Below, piece after piece: positions 8,442 through 18,820 of a DNA stretch of 64,000 nt. The stretch is from Spirochaetota bacterium. GTDB lineage: Bacteria; Spirochaetota; UBA4802; JAKQUI01. Under the pieces are notes generated by a model. It saw nothing but the letters and a program-made list of their open reading frames with translations. It did no database searches and was not told where the DNA came from. The stretch spans positions 185,146 through 249,145 of the forward strand of contig JAKQUI010000033.1 in the NCBI GenBank assembly GCA_029562645.1, in the 5' to 3' direction. A program made the translations under genes and the position numbers. Within the stretch, counting starts at the first letter, position 1; every line of letters starts with the position of its first letter.

Positions 8442-11168
8442 ATGAACAAAAAGGCCCTCATCGGAATGATCGCCTTCATCGTCGTCTATTTCATTGTCCA
8501 GATCGTCTCCGGCTTTTACGTGGACTGGGAGTGGTTTCGCATCAACGGGCATCTCAACGTTTTCTGGACGCTGCTGCTGACGAAGTTCAACGTGCACGGA
8601 ATTTTCTCCGCGGCCTTCATCGCGCTTTTCTTTCTCAACTTCCTTCTCATTCGGCTGATGGCGGGCTCGGGCCGGATCTTCACCAGCGCCATCCTCAATC
8701 GGCTGCAGCTGCCGTTCCTGGGAACGCCGCGGAGGGCGCTGTTCATCGTCATCGCGGCGGGAGTGGTGGTCACGGGATTTTTCCTGGGGCTGGCGGCGTC
8801 GGTCTACTGGCGCGAATTTCTCATCTACCTGAACGCGGTCCCCTTCGAGGGCTTTCCGAAGGACCCGATCTTCTCCCTCGACATGGGCTTCTACGTCTTC
8901 CGGCTCCCGTTCTATCAGTTCCTCTACGGGTGGCTCATGTTCTGCCTGGCCATCATCACCGTCTTCTCGCTGGTGTTCCACCTGGCCAACGGCGGGATCG
9001 GCTACCGCGAGGGCGCGTTCAACTTCTCGCTCTTCGCGCGGGCGCATCTCTCGACGCTGGCCGCGCTCATCGTGATCCTTTACGGCGTCGGCTACCGCCT
9101 GTCGGCCTACCAGCTCCTGTTCGCGGACAAGGGGCGCTTCTTCGGCGCGGGCTACACTGAGGCGAACGCGCAGCTCCTAGCGTACAACGTGTGCATGGTC
9201 ATCTCCTTTGTCGCTGCGGGGCTGCTGCTGTTCAACATTGTCAAGCGGAGCTTCAAGCTCCCGGTGCTCGTGCTCCTCACGCTCATCCCGGTCAATTTCG
9301 TGCTCGGGACGGTCTACCCGGGCCTCATGCAGCGCTTCGTCGTGGTCCCCAACGAGCTCGACAAGGAGACGAAGTACATCGAGCACAACATCGCCTTCAC
9401 CCGGCGCGCCTACGGCCTCGAGGGCATGGCCGAGCGCCCCTTCGCCAACAAGCCCACGCTCACCCCGGCCGATATCGCGCGCAACCGCTCCACGCTGGAG
9501 AGCATCCGCCTGTGGGACTGGCGCCCGCTCAAGCAGACCTACAAGCAGCTCCAGGAGCTGCGGCCCTATTACCAGTTCAACGACGTCGACGTCGACCGCT
9601 ACAGCATCAACAACACCCTGCTCGCGGTGAACCTCGCGGCGCGCGAGCTGGCCGTCGCGAACATCGCCAAGAGCAGCCAGACCTGGGTGAACAAGCACCT
9701 GGTGTACACGCACGGGTACGGGATCGTCTTCAACCGCGTGGACCGCGTGACCGCCGACGGCCAGCCGGAGATGCTCATCTACGACATCCCGCCCAAGACG
9801 AAGATCCCGCTCGAGGTGAAACGGCCCGAGATCTACTACGGGGAGCACGACAACCCGTACGTGATCACCAACACGACCATCCAGCCGGGCGAGTTCGACT
9901 ACCCCTACGGCGACCAGAACCGCTACACGCGCTACGCCGGGGCGGGCGGATCGTCACTCTCGTCGTTCGCGAAGCGGCTGCTGTTCGCGATATCGTTCCG
10001 CGACATCAACCTTCTCATTTCGTCCAACGTGACAGCCGAGAGCCGCGTCCTCTTCCGCCGCAACATCGGGGAGATGGTGCGCACGCTCACGCCGTTCCTG
10101 GAGTTCGAGACCGACCCCTACGTGGTGCTCTCCGAGGGGCGCCTCTTCTGGATCATCGACGCCTACACCACCTCGAACCGCTTCCCGTACGCGACGCCCG
10201 TGCGCACCGACTCCGGGCGCATCAACTACATCCGCAACTCCGTGAAGGTGGTCATCGACGCCTACAACGGCTCCATGAGCTACTACCTGAGCGATCCGGC
10301 CGACCCCATCGTGCGCACCTATGCGAACATATTCCCGGGCCTCTTTAAGAAGCTCGACGAGATGCCGGCCGGGTTGCGCGCCCACATACGCTACCCGGAG
10401 GCGATCTTCAACATCCAGTGCCGCATCCTCCTGCGCTATCACATGACCCGCGCGGACATCTTCTACAACAACGACGACGCCTGGGACATCCCCCGGCAGA
10501 TCTACGACGACTCCGAGGAGCCCGTCCACAGCTACTACATCGTGACCACGCTCCCGGGCGAGAAGAAGAGCGAGTTCATCCTCGTGATGCCCTTCACGCC
10601 CGTCAAGAAGGACAACATGATCGGCTTCCTCATCGCGCGCTGCGACGTGCCCAACTACGGCGCGCTCACGCTCTACATGCTTCCCAAGGACAAGCTCTCC
10701 TACGGCCCCATGATGATCGAGCGGCGCATCAAGCAGGACGCCGACATCTCCAAGCAGCTTGCGTTGTGGAGCGGCAAGGGCTCGCGGGTGATCCGCGGCA
10801 ACATGCTCTTCGTTCCCATCGAGGAATCGCTCATCTTCGTGGAGCCGCTCTACCTCAAGGCCGAATCGAACGAGTCGCGCGAGATGCCCGAGCTCAAGCG
10901 CGTGATCGTCTCCTTCGCCGACCGCATCACCATGGGCGAGAACCTCAACTCGGCGATGGAGCAGCTCTTCACGGGCGGCGGCTTCTCGATCGGCGAGGGC
11001 GCCTCGTCCGGCACCGCCCGCGAGCGCCTGCGGGATCTTGCCGACAAGGCGCAGTTCCATCTCAACGAGGCGGAGCGGTATCAGCGGGAGGGCGATTGGG
11101 CGCGCTACGGCGAGGAGCTCAAAAAAATGAAGGCCGTGCTCAACAACATGAAGGGGGTTCGGGAGTGA
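8442..11168 (+). CDS. UPF0182-family large membrane protein
   Basis: The 908-residue product belongs to the uncharacterised UPF0182/COG1615 family by overall architecture. Around seven hydrophobic helices occupy residues 1-285 (first helix KALIGMIAFIVVYFIVQIVSGF). A long hydrophilic extracytoplasmic part follows, with conserved stretches such as ERPYIxHNI-like YIEHNIAFTRRAYGL, SINNTLLAVNLAARE and VTAESRVLFRRNIGEMV. A glutamine/lysine-rich C-terminus ends in a likely coiled coil. GGAG precedes the ATG. The function of the family is not known. The stop is 16 bases before the giant kinase gene, so the two may be co-transcribed, which raises the possibility of a functional link to that signalling protein; this is inference. 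Confidence 0.88.
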   Translation: MNKKALIGMIAFIVVYFIVQIVSGFYVDWEWFRINGHLNVFWTLLLTKFNVHGIFSAAFIALFFLNFLLIRLMAGSGRIFTSAILNRLQLPFLGTPRRALFIVIAAGVVVTGFFLGLAASVYWREFLIYLNAVPFEGFPKDPIFSLDMGFYVFRLPFYQFLYGWLMFCLAIITVFSLVFHLANGGIGYREGAFNFSLFARAHLSTLAALIVILYGVGYRLSAYQLLFADKGRFFGAGYTEANAQLLAYNVCMVISFVAAGLLLFNIVKRSFKLPVLVLLTLIPVNFVLGTVYPGLMQRFVVVPNELDKETKYIEHNIAFTRRAYGLEGMAERPFANKPTLTPADIARNRSTLESIRLWDWRPLKQTYKQLQELRPYYQFNDVDVDRYSINNTLLAVNLAARELAVANIAKSSQTWVNKHLVYTHGYGIVFNRVDRVTADGQPEMLIYDIPPKTKIPLEVKRPEIYYGEHDNPYVITNTTIQPGEFDYPYGDQNRYTRYAGAGGSSLSSFAKRLLFAISFRDINLLISSNVTAESRVLFRRNIGEMVRTLTPFLEFETDPYVVLSEGRLFWIIDAYTTSNRFPYATPVRTDSGRINYIRNSVKVVIDAYNGSMSYYLSDPADPIVRTYANIFPGLFKKLDEMPAGLRAHIRYPEAIFNIQCRILLRYHMTRADIFYNNDDAWDIPRQIYDDSEEPVHSYYIVTTLPGEKKSEFILVMPFTPVKKDNMIGFLIARCDVPNYGALTLYMLPKDKLSYGPMMIERRIKQDADISKQLALWSGKGSRVIRGNMLFVPIEESLIFVEPLYLKAESNESREMPELKRVIVSFADRITMGENLNSAMEQLFTGGGFSIGEGASSGTARERLRDLADKAQFHLNEAERYQREGDWARYGEELKKMKAVLNNMKGVRE

Positions 11169-11184
11169 TCCCCGGCGGCGCGCC

Positions 11185-14100
11185 ATGCCCCGCTCACCCG
11201 TAACAGTCGCCACGCGCTACCGCATCACGGAGGCCATCGGCGAGGGCGGCATCAGCACGGTCTACCGCGCCGTTGACGAGGCGGAGAATGGCGCGGTCGT
11301 CGCGATCAAGCTTCTCAAGGAGGCGATCGCCTCCAAGCGCATCGAGGACATCATCCGCTTCCAGGCGGAGGCCGTCACGGTGTCGCGCCTCGAGCACCCG
11401 TCCGTAATCAGGATCCACGACACCGGCGAGCACGAGGGCCGGCACTACCTGGTCATGGACCTCGTGGACGGCCGGAGCCTCGCGGCCATCATGGCGGCGG
11501 ACGACCCGCCCACCGTGGGCGAGGCCGTGTTCATCGTGCGGACCATCGCGCAGGCGCTGGACTACATCCACTCGAGCGGCGTGATCCACCGCGACATCAA
11601 GCCCGGCAACATCCTCGTCCCGCGCGGCGAGAACGGTCACGACTTCGCCCGGCTCGTCATCATCGATTTCGGCCTCGCGCAGATGAAGGACCTGAGCGCC
11701 CTGTACCGCAGCGACGAGGTCGCGGGCACCTTCGGCTACATGGCGCCCGAGCAGTGCGGCGTGATCAAGCGCGCGGTGGACGAACGCAGCGACCTGTACT
11801 CGCTGGGGATCCTCTTCTACCACCTGGTCACGCGGCGGATGCCCTTCACCGGGGACACGGTGAGCGCGCTCATCCACCAGCACATCGCCCGGCTCCCGGA
11901 GCCGCCGCGCGCCATCGACGACACCATCCCGCCCGTGCTGGAACAGGTCATCTGCAAGCTCATCGCGAAGGAGCCGGAGCGGCGCTATCAGAGCGCGCGG
12001 GGGCTGCTGGCCGACCTCGACCGCTTCCTCGGCGGGCGCGACGATTTCGTTCTGGGCACCAACGACCGCATCTCGCGGCTCAACTACCGCACCGTCCTGG
12101 TGGGCCGCGAGAAGGAATACGATGCGCTCGTCGCCCGCTACACCGGCGTTATGCGCGGCACGGGCTCCGTGTGCCTCGTCGGGGGCGAGGCGGGGCGGGG
12201 CAAGTCCCGCCTCATCGAGGAGCTGTGCACCTACGTGCGCGGCATGAACGGGCTCTACATCGACGGCAAGTGTTTCTCGGGCGCCAACAAGCCGCCCTTC
12301 GGTCCGCTCAAGGAGGCCGCGAACGTGTACCTGCGCTTTTTCGGCAAGTACAGCGCCCTGCGCCAGGAAAGCATCCGCACCCGCCTGCGGGCCGCGCTCG
12401 ACCCGCTCTCGGAGATCGTGACGCAGTTCAATCCTCCCTGCGCCGCGCTCATCGGCGCGGGAGAGACGCCGGTGCCGCTGGACCCGGAGAAGGAGGCGGC
12501 GCGCTTTCTCTCCGTGGTGGCGCGGTTTTTCAGGACCCTGGGCGAGATCGAACGCGGCCTGGTGATCGTCCTGGACGACCTGCAGTGGTGCGACGAGGGA
12601 ACGATTGCGGTGCTGCTGGAGATCATACAGGGAATCGACCAAGCGCCGCTCCTGGTGGTGGGGACCTACCGCGACAACGAGATCGCGCCGGAGGGACCGC
12701 TCGCGCGCTTCATCCGGCAGGCGGGCGAGCGCTCGCTGCCGGTGCACGACATTCGTCTCGAGCTCTTCGACCGCGCACGCATGCGGCAGTTCGTCGAGGG
12801 GCTGCTCTTCGACACGGGCCCGGCGATCGGCGGGATCGCCGATCTGGTGCTTTCCAAAAGCGGCGGGAATCCCTTCTTCGCCATCGAGATCCTCAAGCAG
12901 CTGGTGGACGAAAAGGCCCTTGTCCCGGGCGCGCACGGCTGGTCCGTGGACCGCGCCGTTTTGGAGGACGCGCAGATCGCGCCCACCATCCTGGACATCC
13001 TGCTGAAGCGGATCGCCACGCTCCCGCCCGACGACATCGCGCTTCTCTCCTACGCCTCGGTGATTGGCCGCAAGTTCGAGATCGAGATCCTGTTCCGCCT
13101 CATGCCGGCCTATTCCATTCCCGCGATCGTGTCCATCGTGGACCGCGCGGTGCGCCTGCAGCTCCTCGAGGAGGACCGTAACGACCGCGGGAAGATCATC
13201 TTCGTGCACGACCGCATCCGCGAGGCGTTTTACCAGAACATCGCCGCCGCGGAGCTCTCCGCCCTGCACGGGAAGATCGCGGCCACGCTCGAGGAGCTCC
13301 ACCCCGAGCCCGGCGATGACGCGTTGTTCGAGATCGCCCATCACTGGATCGCCGCGGGCGACCGGGAGCACTCCCTCCGCTTCGCCCATCCCGCCGGGCT
13401 GCGCGCGATGCGGCGGTACGCGAACGACGAGGCGCTCAAGTATTTCACCACCGTGACCGCGCTCCTCTCCGAGTCGGGCGACACGGACTCGCCTCTCATG
13501 CTGGAGTGCCTGCGCCATACCGCCGACATCCTTCTCATGACCGGCCGGCACGACGAGGCCATCGCGCTCTACACGACGTTGCGCGCGCGCATGGGCGCGA
13601 AGTACGAACAGGCCGCCGTCATCCGCCAGATCAGCGACGCCTACTGGAAGAAGGGCGACTTCCCCTCCTGCGAGCGCACCGCGGCCGAGGGGCTGTCCCT
13701 GCTGGGCGAACGCCTCCCCCTGGGGAAGATCGCGGTGGCGGCGGGCACCGCCGTCGAGCTCTGTACGCACGCCCTGCACGTACTCGCGCCGCGCCTCTTC
13801 GTCCGGCGGCGCGACAGCCGGAGCGAGCGGCACAAGCTCATGATCGCCTACTACCACTCGCTCAACTGGTCGTATATCTACAGCGACCTCCTGAAATTCA
13901 TCCGCTCCATTCTCCGCATGCTGAACATCAGCCAGCGCCGCATCGGCCCCTCGCGGGAGCTGGGCCTGAGCCTGGGGGGATACGCCAGCCTGTGCATGGC
14001 GATCCCGCGCTTCGGGCGCGCGCTCACGTATCACCGCCGCTCGCTGGCGATGCGCGACGAACTGCGCGACGAGCCGGGACTGGTCGAGTCGCACCAGTTC

Positions 14101-16365
14101 ATCGGCTACTGCTACCAGTGGATGGGAGAATACCGGAAGAGCATCGAGCACTTCGAGGAGAGCCTGTCGCGCGCGCGCACCATCGGCGACATGCTGCTCT
14201 TGAACCAGTCGGTGAACGGACTCCTGCAAAGCTACTACTACCTGTCCGACTACGAAAACGGGATGACCTATCTCGACGAGTTCTTCGCGGTGCTCGAGCG
14301 GCGCAAGGACCTCTTCTCGGTGCTCTGGGGGGCGCTCTACCGGACGCAGTACGCCGTCGAGCGCGGCGATTATGCCGGCGCCGAATCGACCGCGACGGCC
14401 GCGCTCCCCCTCTGCACGGCGCACGGAATGTGGATACAGTACTGCATCCTGAACACGGAGCTTGCGGGCGTGTATCTCGAACAGGGCGACACCGCCCGGG
14501 CGCGGGAGCACATCGAGACCGCCCGCCGGCTCTTCGAGAAAAACAACTTCATGCGCCACTACACGGTGCACCTCTACACCCGGTACGCCGAGGTGTTGAT
14601 CGCCGAGCACCTCGCGCGCGCCGGAACCGGGCGCGGGAGCCGAGGCGCGTTGCGCGCTATACGGCGCGCCTGCCGGACCGCCCTCCGGAAAACGAAATCA
14701 TGGCCGGCGCACCACGCGGGGGCGCTCCGGGAAAGCGCCCGCGCGCAGGCCCTCTCGGGCAACCACCGCGCCGCGGGGCGGCTCTTCCAGCGCAGCATCG
14801 ACCACGCCGAGCGGATCGGCCGCCGCCATGAACTCGCGCGCGCCATGTACGACTACGGCCGCTTCCTGGCCGATACGGGTCACGCCGAGTCCGCGCGCAA
14901 GCGGCTGGAAACGGCCTACCGCATCTTCAGCGAGATCGGCGCGGCCGGTTTCCTCAAGAAGACCGAGGAGCGCCTGGGGATGGGCGGCGGCGAGGCGCCG
15001 AGCGCCGCCCAGCGCCTCATGGACCGGCAACGGCTCTCGTCGATCATCACGGTGAGCCAGGACATCAGCTCCATCCTGGACATCGACGAGCTCATCGACA
15101 CCATCCTCGCCAAGGCGATCGAGGTGACCGGCGCGCAGAACGGCGCCCTCTTCCTTGTCGACGAGACCGGCGCCGAGCTCGTCGTGCGGGCCGCGACCGG
15201 TCCCGACGCCGACGAAGCCGCGCACTCGCGCCACATCGTCGCGGACGTGTTCCGCCACGCGAAAACCGTGATTTCGCTCAACGCCGAAGCCGACCGCGCG
15301 CTGGGGGAGTACCACAGCGTGGTCGAGCAGGGGCTCAAGTCGGTCCTGTGCGTCCCCATCCGGCAGCACGAGCGCGTCCTGGGCGTGTGCTATCTGGACA
15401 ACCGGCTCTCCAGCGGCGTGTTCACCGACGAGGACGCGCGGGTCCTGGAGGCGCTGATGGCCCAGGCGGCCATCGCCATCGAAAACTCGGCGCTCTACAA
15501 CAACCTGGAGCGGAAGGTGGACGAGCGGACCTCGGAGCTCACCACGGCCTACCAGAAGCTCAACGAGGCCTACCAGAAAGTGGAGGAGCAGAGCCTGGAG
15601 CTCAAGGACGCCTACGACAAGCTGGACCTGGCCTACCACAGCATCAAGAAGGACCTCACGCTCGCGCGGCACATTCAGCAGAACATCCTGCCCGCCGCCG
15701 CGGACCGTATCGGCGACCTCGGCCTCGCGATACAGTACATCCCCATGGGCGAGATCGGCGGCGACCTGTACGACATCGCCGTGCGGGACGGCGGCGCGCT
15801 CCGCGTCTTCATCGCCGACGCGACCGGCCACGGCGTGCAGGCGGCCCTGGTGACCATGATCATCAAGAGCGAATACGAGATGCTCAAGAACGCGATCGCC
15901 AGCCCCGCCGAACTCCTGGAAACGCTGAACAGCGAATTCATGGCCAAGTACGCCTCGCTCGTGGTGTTCTTCACCGGCGTGGTGGCCGATATCGACACGG
16001 CGCGCGGAAGCATCACCTATGCCAGCGCCGGCCATCCCGACCAGTTTCTCATCCGCGGCGGCGCCGTGAAGCCGCTTCAGCGGACCGGGCGCGCGGTGGG
16101 ACTGCACGACAGCATCAACATCTCCACCCGGACCGTTGCCTTCGGGCCGGGCGACCGGCTCATCCTGTTCACCGACGGCCTCTTCGAGGAGTTCAACGCG
16201 ACCAAGGAACTCTTCGGCGAGGAGCGGCTCGGCCGGCTGGCCCTCACGAACGCGGGGGAACCGGCGGAGCGGATCATCGAGCGCATGCTCGCGGCAATGC
16301 GGGATTTTATCGGCGACGAGGAGCTGAACGACGATATTACGATAATTGGCGTGGAGCGCGAATAG
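11185..16365 (+). CDS. Giant Ser/Thr protein kinase-AAA ATPase-TPR-GAF-SpoIIE phosphatase
   Basis: The product has 1726 residues. Residues 1-290 are a Hanks-type kinase with glycine loop GEGGISTVYRA, HRDIKPGN (catalytic Asp137) and DFG (Asp161). Residues about 305-560 are an AAA/STAND-type ATPase with Walker A GGEAGRGKS (Lys340) and Walker B VLDDLQW (Asp464-465). Helical TPR-like repeats extend to about 1275. A GAF domain covers about 1280-1435, a coiled coil about 1436-1490, and a SpoIIE/PP2C phosphatase 1490-1726, with GGDLYD (Asp1527), DATGHG, FTDGLFEEF and the terminal DD. Kinase and phosphatase in one chain suggest a self-contained switch acting on a shared or paired substrate. A truncated-by-window paralogue lies at 1-2816. 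The upstream gene ends 16 bases before; no strong ribosome site is visible close to the ATG. Confidence 0.93.
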   Translation: MPRSPVTVATRYRITEAIGEGGISTVYRAVDEAENGAVVAIKLLKEAIASKRIEDIIRFQAEAVTVSRLEHPSVIRIHDTGEHEGRHYLVMDLVDGRSLAAIMAADDPPTVGEAVFIVRTIAQALDYIHSSGVIHRDIKPGNILVPRGENGHDFARLVIIDFGLAQMKDLSALYRSDEVAGTFGYMAPEQCGVIKRAVDERSDLYSLGILFYHLVTRRMPFTGDTVSALIHQHIARLPEPPRAIDDTIPPVLEQVICKLIAKEPERRYQSARGLLADLDRFLGGRDDFVLGTNDRISRLNYRTVLVGREKEYDALVARYTGVMRGTGSVCLVGGEAGRGKSRLIEELCTYVRGMNGLYIDGKCFSGANKPPFGPLKEAANVYLRFFGKYSALRQESIRTRLRAALDPLSEIVTQFNPPCAALIGAGETPVPLDPEKEAARFLSVVARFFRTLGEIERGLVIVLDDLQWCDEGTIAVLLEIIQGIDQAPLLVVGTYRDNEIAPEGPLARFIRQAGERSLPVHDIRLELFDRARMRQFVEGLLFDTGPAIGGIADLVLSKSGGNPFFAIEILKQLVDEKALVPGAHGWSVDRAVLEDAQIAPTILDILLKRIATLPPDDIALLSYASVIGRKFEIEILFRLMPAYSIPAIVSIVDRAVRLQLLEEDRNDRGKIIFVHDRIREAFYQNIAAAELSALHGKIAATLEELHPEPGDDALFEIAHHWIAAGDREHSLRFAHPAGLRAMRRYANDEALKYFTTVTALLSESGDTDSPLMLECLRHTADILLMTGRHDEAIALYTTLRARMGAKYEQAAVIRQISDAYWKKGDFPSCERTAAEGLSLLGERLPLGKIAVAAGTAVELCTHALHVLAPRLFVRRRDSRSERHKLMIAYYHSLNWSYIYSDLLKFIRSILRMLNISQRRIGPSRELGLSLGGYASLCMAIPRFGRALTYHRRSLAMRDELRDEPGLVESHQFIGYCYQWMGEYRKSIEHFEESLSRARTIGDMLLLNQSVNGLLQSYYYLSDYENGMTYLDEFFAVLERRKDLFSVLWGALYRTQYAVERGDYAGAESTATAALPLCTAHGMWIQYCILNTELAGVYLEQGDTARAREHIETARRLFEKNNFMRHYTVHLYTRYAEVLIAEHLARAGTGRGSRGALRAIRRACRTALRKTKSWPAHHAGALRESARAQALSGNHRAAGRLFQRSIDHAERIGRRHELARAMYDYGRFLADTGHAESARKRLETAYRIFSEIGAAGFLKKTEERLGMGGGEAPSAAQRLMDRQRLSSIITVSQDISSILDIDELIDTILAKAIEVTGAQNGALFLVDETGAELVVRAATGPDADEAAHSRHIVADVFRHAKTVISLNAEADRALGEYHSVVEQGLKSVLCVPIRQHERVLGVCYLDNRLSSGVFTDEDARVLEALMAQAAIAIENSALYNNLERKVDERTSELTTAYQKLNEAYQKVEEQSLELKDAYDKLDLAYHSIKKDLTLARHIQQNILPAAADRIGDLGLAIQYIPMGEIGGDLYDIAVRDGGALRVFIADATGHGVQAALVTMIIKSEYEMLKNAIASPAELLETLNSEFMAKYASLVVFFTGVVADIDTARGSITYASAGHPDQFLIRGGAVKPLQRTGRAVGLHDSINISTRTVAFGPGDRLILFTDGLFEEFNATKELFGEERLGRLALTNAGEPAERIIERMLAAMRDFIGDEELNDDITIIGVERE

Positions 16366-16378
16366 GCGGGACCGGACG

Positions 16379-16406
16379 AAAAAGGGCCGGGCATGGCGCC
16401 CGACCC
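16379..16406 (-). terminator. Rho-independent terminator of the small membrane protein gene
   Basis: Read on the minus strand, a 9-base stem (16406-16398 with 16392-16384, one G-U pair) and a 5-base loop are followed by TTTTT (16383-16379). It lies between the convergent genes ending at 16365 and 16415. Confidence 0.7.
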
Positions 16407-16414
16407 TCCGATTT

Positions 16415-16594
16415 CTAGTGGTCCTCCATGCTGGCCGCCGGAGGATAGACGCCCTTTCTTCGCCGCCATGCCGCGATGCAGAAGCGGATAAAACCGGTGA
16501 TGCAGATCCAGGCGAGGATGAGCCCGCCGATGCCGAAGATGTTCTTGAACAGGACGTGATATTCACGAATCAGATCGCTGATAAATCTATCCAT
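16415..16594 (-). CDS. Small single-pass membrane protein, 59 residues
   Basis: The start at 16594 is supported by GGAGGG a few bases upstream and by a good terminator just past the stop. The protein begins MDRFISDLIREYHVLFKN, has one hydrophobic helix (about residues 18-42, IFGIGGLILAWICITGFIRF), then a WRRRKG basic border and a short acidic end. The topology suggests the basic C-terminal side faces the cytoplasm. I do not recognise the family. It lies convergent to the giant kinase gene and divergent from the EAL protein gene. Confidence 0.65.
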   Translation of the reverse strand: MDRFISDLIREYHVLFKNIFGIGGLILAWICITGFIRFCIAAWRRRKGVYPPAASMEDH

Positions 16595-16715
16595 AAAGCC
16601 CTCCGTGCGTAATCGGCTGCAAACGGGAAGCGAATCCGCAGCCCGGATACCGTACGAGGCCGTCGTGCGGACTGTCAATTGCAAAATATAAATTTTTATT
16701 GAAAAAATACCCGCC

Positions 16716-18812
16716 GTGATTGATACCGTGAATATGGAGCAAATACCCGGCATCCTCATCGTCGAAGATGAGCCCATCACCGCGCTCGACATCAAGGGAA
16801 TCCTCGAACAATCCGGCTACCGCGTCGCCGGCATCGCCGAGACCGGCGAGCGGGCCCTGGAGATCGTCCGCACGGAGCCGCCCGACCTCATCCTCATGGA
16901 CATCATTCTCGGCGGCACGATGAACGGCATCGAGCTGGCGACAGCCATCAAGGAGCGGCACCGGATCCCCATCATCTACATCACCTCGCTCTCGGACGCA
17001 TCGACCTTCGCCCGCACGCTCTCCACGGACCCCTACGGCTACATCACCAAGCCGCTGGACACCACGATGCTCACGCACATGATCGACCTGGCGCTGTACA
17101 AGCAGCGCATCGCCGCGACGCTGCACGAAAGCGAAGCGCGCTTCCGCGCCATCATCGACCAGCTGCCGTTGGCCGTGTCGCTGTACACCCCCGACGGGGT
17201 TCTCACCGACGTGAACACGGCCTGGGAGACCATCTGGGGGCTTGATCCCCAAGAGCAAATCGGGCGATTCAACATCCGCAACCACGAGCCCGTGATCTCC
17301 CGCGGACTGCAGAACTACATCGACGAGGCGTTCCGGGGCGAGAGCGTCATCATCCCCGAGATGACCGTCGAGCGCCCGCCGGACCGCCCGGGCGGCGCGC
17401 CACGGCCCATGATCCTGCGCTGCCGCGCCTTCCCCATCCTCGAGAAGGGCGGCGCGATACAGAGCATCGTCTTTCTGCACGAGGACATCACCGAGCGCAA
17501 GCAGGCCGAGGAGCAGGCGCTGTACTACTCGATGTTCGACAACCTCACGGGCCTGCCCAACCGCGAGGTCTTCGCCACGCGCCTGCACACCGAGATCATG
17601 AAATCGAAGCGCCGCGGCAACGAGTACATATTCGGCGTCATGTGCCTCGGGACCGACCGATTCAAGAACATCAACGAAATGCACGGGCCCGTCACCGGCG
17701 ACAAGCTCCTCAAGGAGATCGCGAAGCGGCTCAAGACGACCTTTCGCGCGGACGACCTGGTGGCCCGCCTGGAGGGCGACAAGTTCATCGTGCTGCTGTC
17801 GGACATCAAGACCGCCGACGACATCTCGTCGATCGTGCGCAAAACCGAGGACGCGTTTCGCGCGCCGCTCACGGCGGCCGGCATTGAGCTCACGGTGTCC
17901 ATGACCATCGGCGTGTGCCTGTATCCCAACGACGGCGACAAGGCGGAGGCGCTGATCAAGAACAGCGAGGCGGCGCTGTACATGGCCAAGCAGCGCGGGA
18001 CCGGCACCTATCACCTCTACGACCACACCATGCACGAGCAGACCATCCACAACCTCCGTCTCGAGAAGGACTTGGTGGTCGCCATCGACAACCAGGAGTT
18101 CCGCGCCTTCTACCAGCCCAAGGTGAACCGCGAGGGCGCCATCGTGGGAATGGAATCGCTCATCCGCTGGCAGTCGCCGGCGCGGGGGCTCGTGCCGCCG
18201 CTTCATTTTATCCCGCTCGCGGAGAAGAACGGCCTCATCAAGGACATCGGCTACATCATCATGTATGAGTCGTGCCGCCAGACCAAGGAGTGGCAGACGA
18301 TGGGGCTGCCGCCGCTCAAGGTTGCCGTGAACCTCTCGTCCTTCCAGTTCCGGCAGCCCTGCCTCATCGACAAGATCAAGGAGATCCTCTCGGTCACGGG
18401 GCTCGACCCGCAGTGGCTCGAGTTCGAGATCACCGAGAGCGGCATCATGGAGAACGAGAAGGAGTCGATCGGCAAGCTCAACGAGATCAATGCGCTGGGC
18501 GTCAGCATCTCGATCGACGACTTCGGCACGGGCTACTCGTCGCTGAGCAAGCTCAAGTCGCTTCCCATCGACACCATAAAGATCGACAAGTCGTTCGTGG
18601 ACGACCTCCCGCACGACGCGACCTCGGTGAACATCGCCACGACCATCATCGACCTCGCGCACAACCTCGGGTTCAAGGTGGTGGCCGAGGGCGTCGAGAC
18701 CAAGGAACAGATCGACTTCCTGCTCTACCTGGGCTGCGACCAGTTCCAGGGCTACTACTACAGCAAGCCGCTCCCCTCGGACGAGTTCCGGAAAAAGCTG
18801 AGCACCGCCTAG
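16716..18812 (+). CDS. Response regulator with PAS, degenerate GGDEF and EAL domains (probable c-di-GMP phosphodiesterase)
   Basis: The product has about 698 residues. An N-terminal receiver domain (ILIVEDEP, phospho-Asp in LILMDIILGG) is followed by a PAS domain (about 135-255), GGDEF (about 265-430) and EAL (about 440-690). The GGDEF signature reads EGDKF, so the catalytic Glu and a Gly are altered and cyclase activity is unlikely; the domain may bind GTP as a regulator. The EAL domain keeps ESLIRW, the IDDFGTGYSSL metal-binding segment, IKIDKSFV and AEGVET, so hydrolysis of cyclic-di-GMP is expected. The start could be GTG 16716 or ATG 16734; neither has a clear ribosome site. No cognate kinase is adjacent. 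Confidence 0.92.
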   Translation: MIDTVNMEQIPGILIVEDEPITALDIKGILEQSGYRVAGIAETGERALEIVRTEPPDLILMDIILGGTMNGIELATAIKERHRIPIIYITSLSDASTFARTLSTDPYGYITKPLDTTMLTHMIDLALYKQRIAATLHESEARFRAIIDQLPLAVSLYTPDGVLTDVNTAWETIWGLDPQEQIGRFNIRNHEPVISRGLQNYIDEAFRGESVIIPEMTVERPPDRPGGAPRPMILRCRAFPILEKGGAIQSIVFLHEDITERKQAEEQALYYSMFDNLTGLPNREVFATRLHTEIMKSKRRGNEYIFGVMCLGTDRFKNINEMHGPVTGDKLLKEIAKRLKTTFRADDLVARLEGDKFIVLLSDIKTADDISSIVRKTEDAFRAPLTAAGIELTVSMTIGVCLYPNDGDKAEALIKNSEAALYMAKQRGTGTYHLYDHTMHEQTIHNLRLEKDLVVAIDNQEFRAFYQPKVNREGAIVGMESLIRWQSPARGLVPPLHFIPLAEKNGLIKDIGYIIMYESCRQTKEWQTMGLPPLKVAVNLSSFQFRQPCLIDKIKEILSVTGLDPQWLEFEITESGIMENEKESIGKLNEINALGVSISIDDFGTGYSSLSKLKSLPIDTIKIDKSFVDDLPHDATSVNIATTIIDLAHNLGFKVVAEGVETKEQIDFLLYLGCDQFQGYYYSKPLPSDEFRKKLSTA

Positions 18813-18820
18813 CGGACCCA

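Noticed and set aside
11194-14610. A 1138-codon open frame antisense to the giant kinase gene
   Set aside because: It is a GC-driven shadow: rich in Arg, His, Val and Gly with no motif, opposite a gene with clear catalytic domains.
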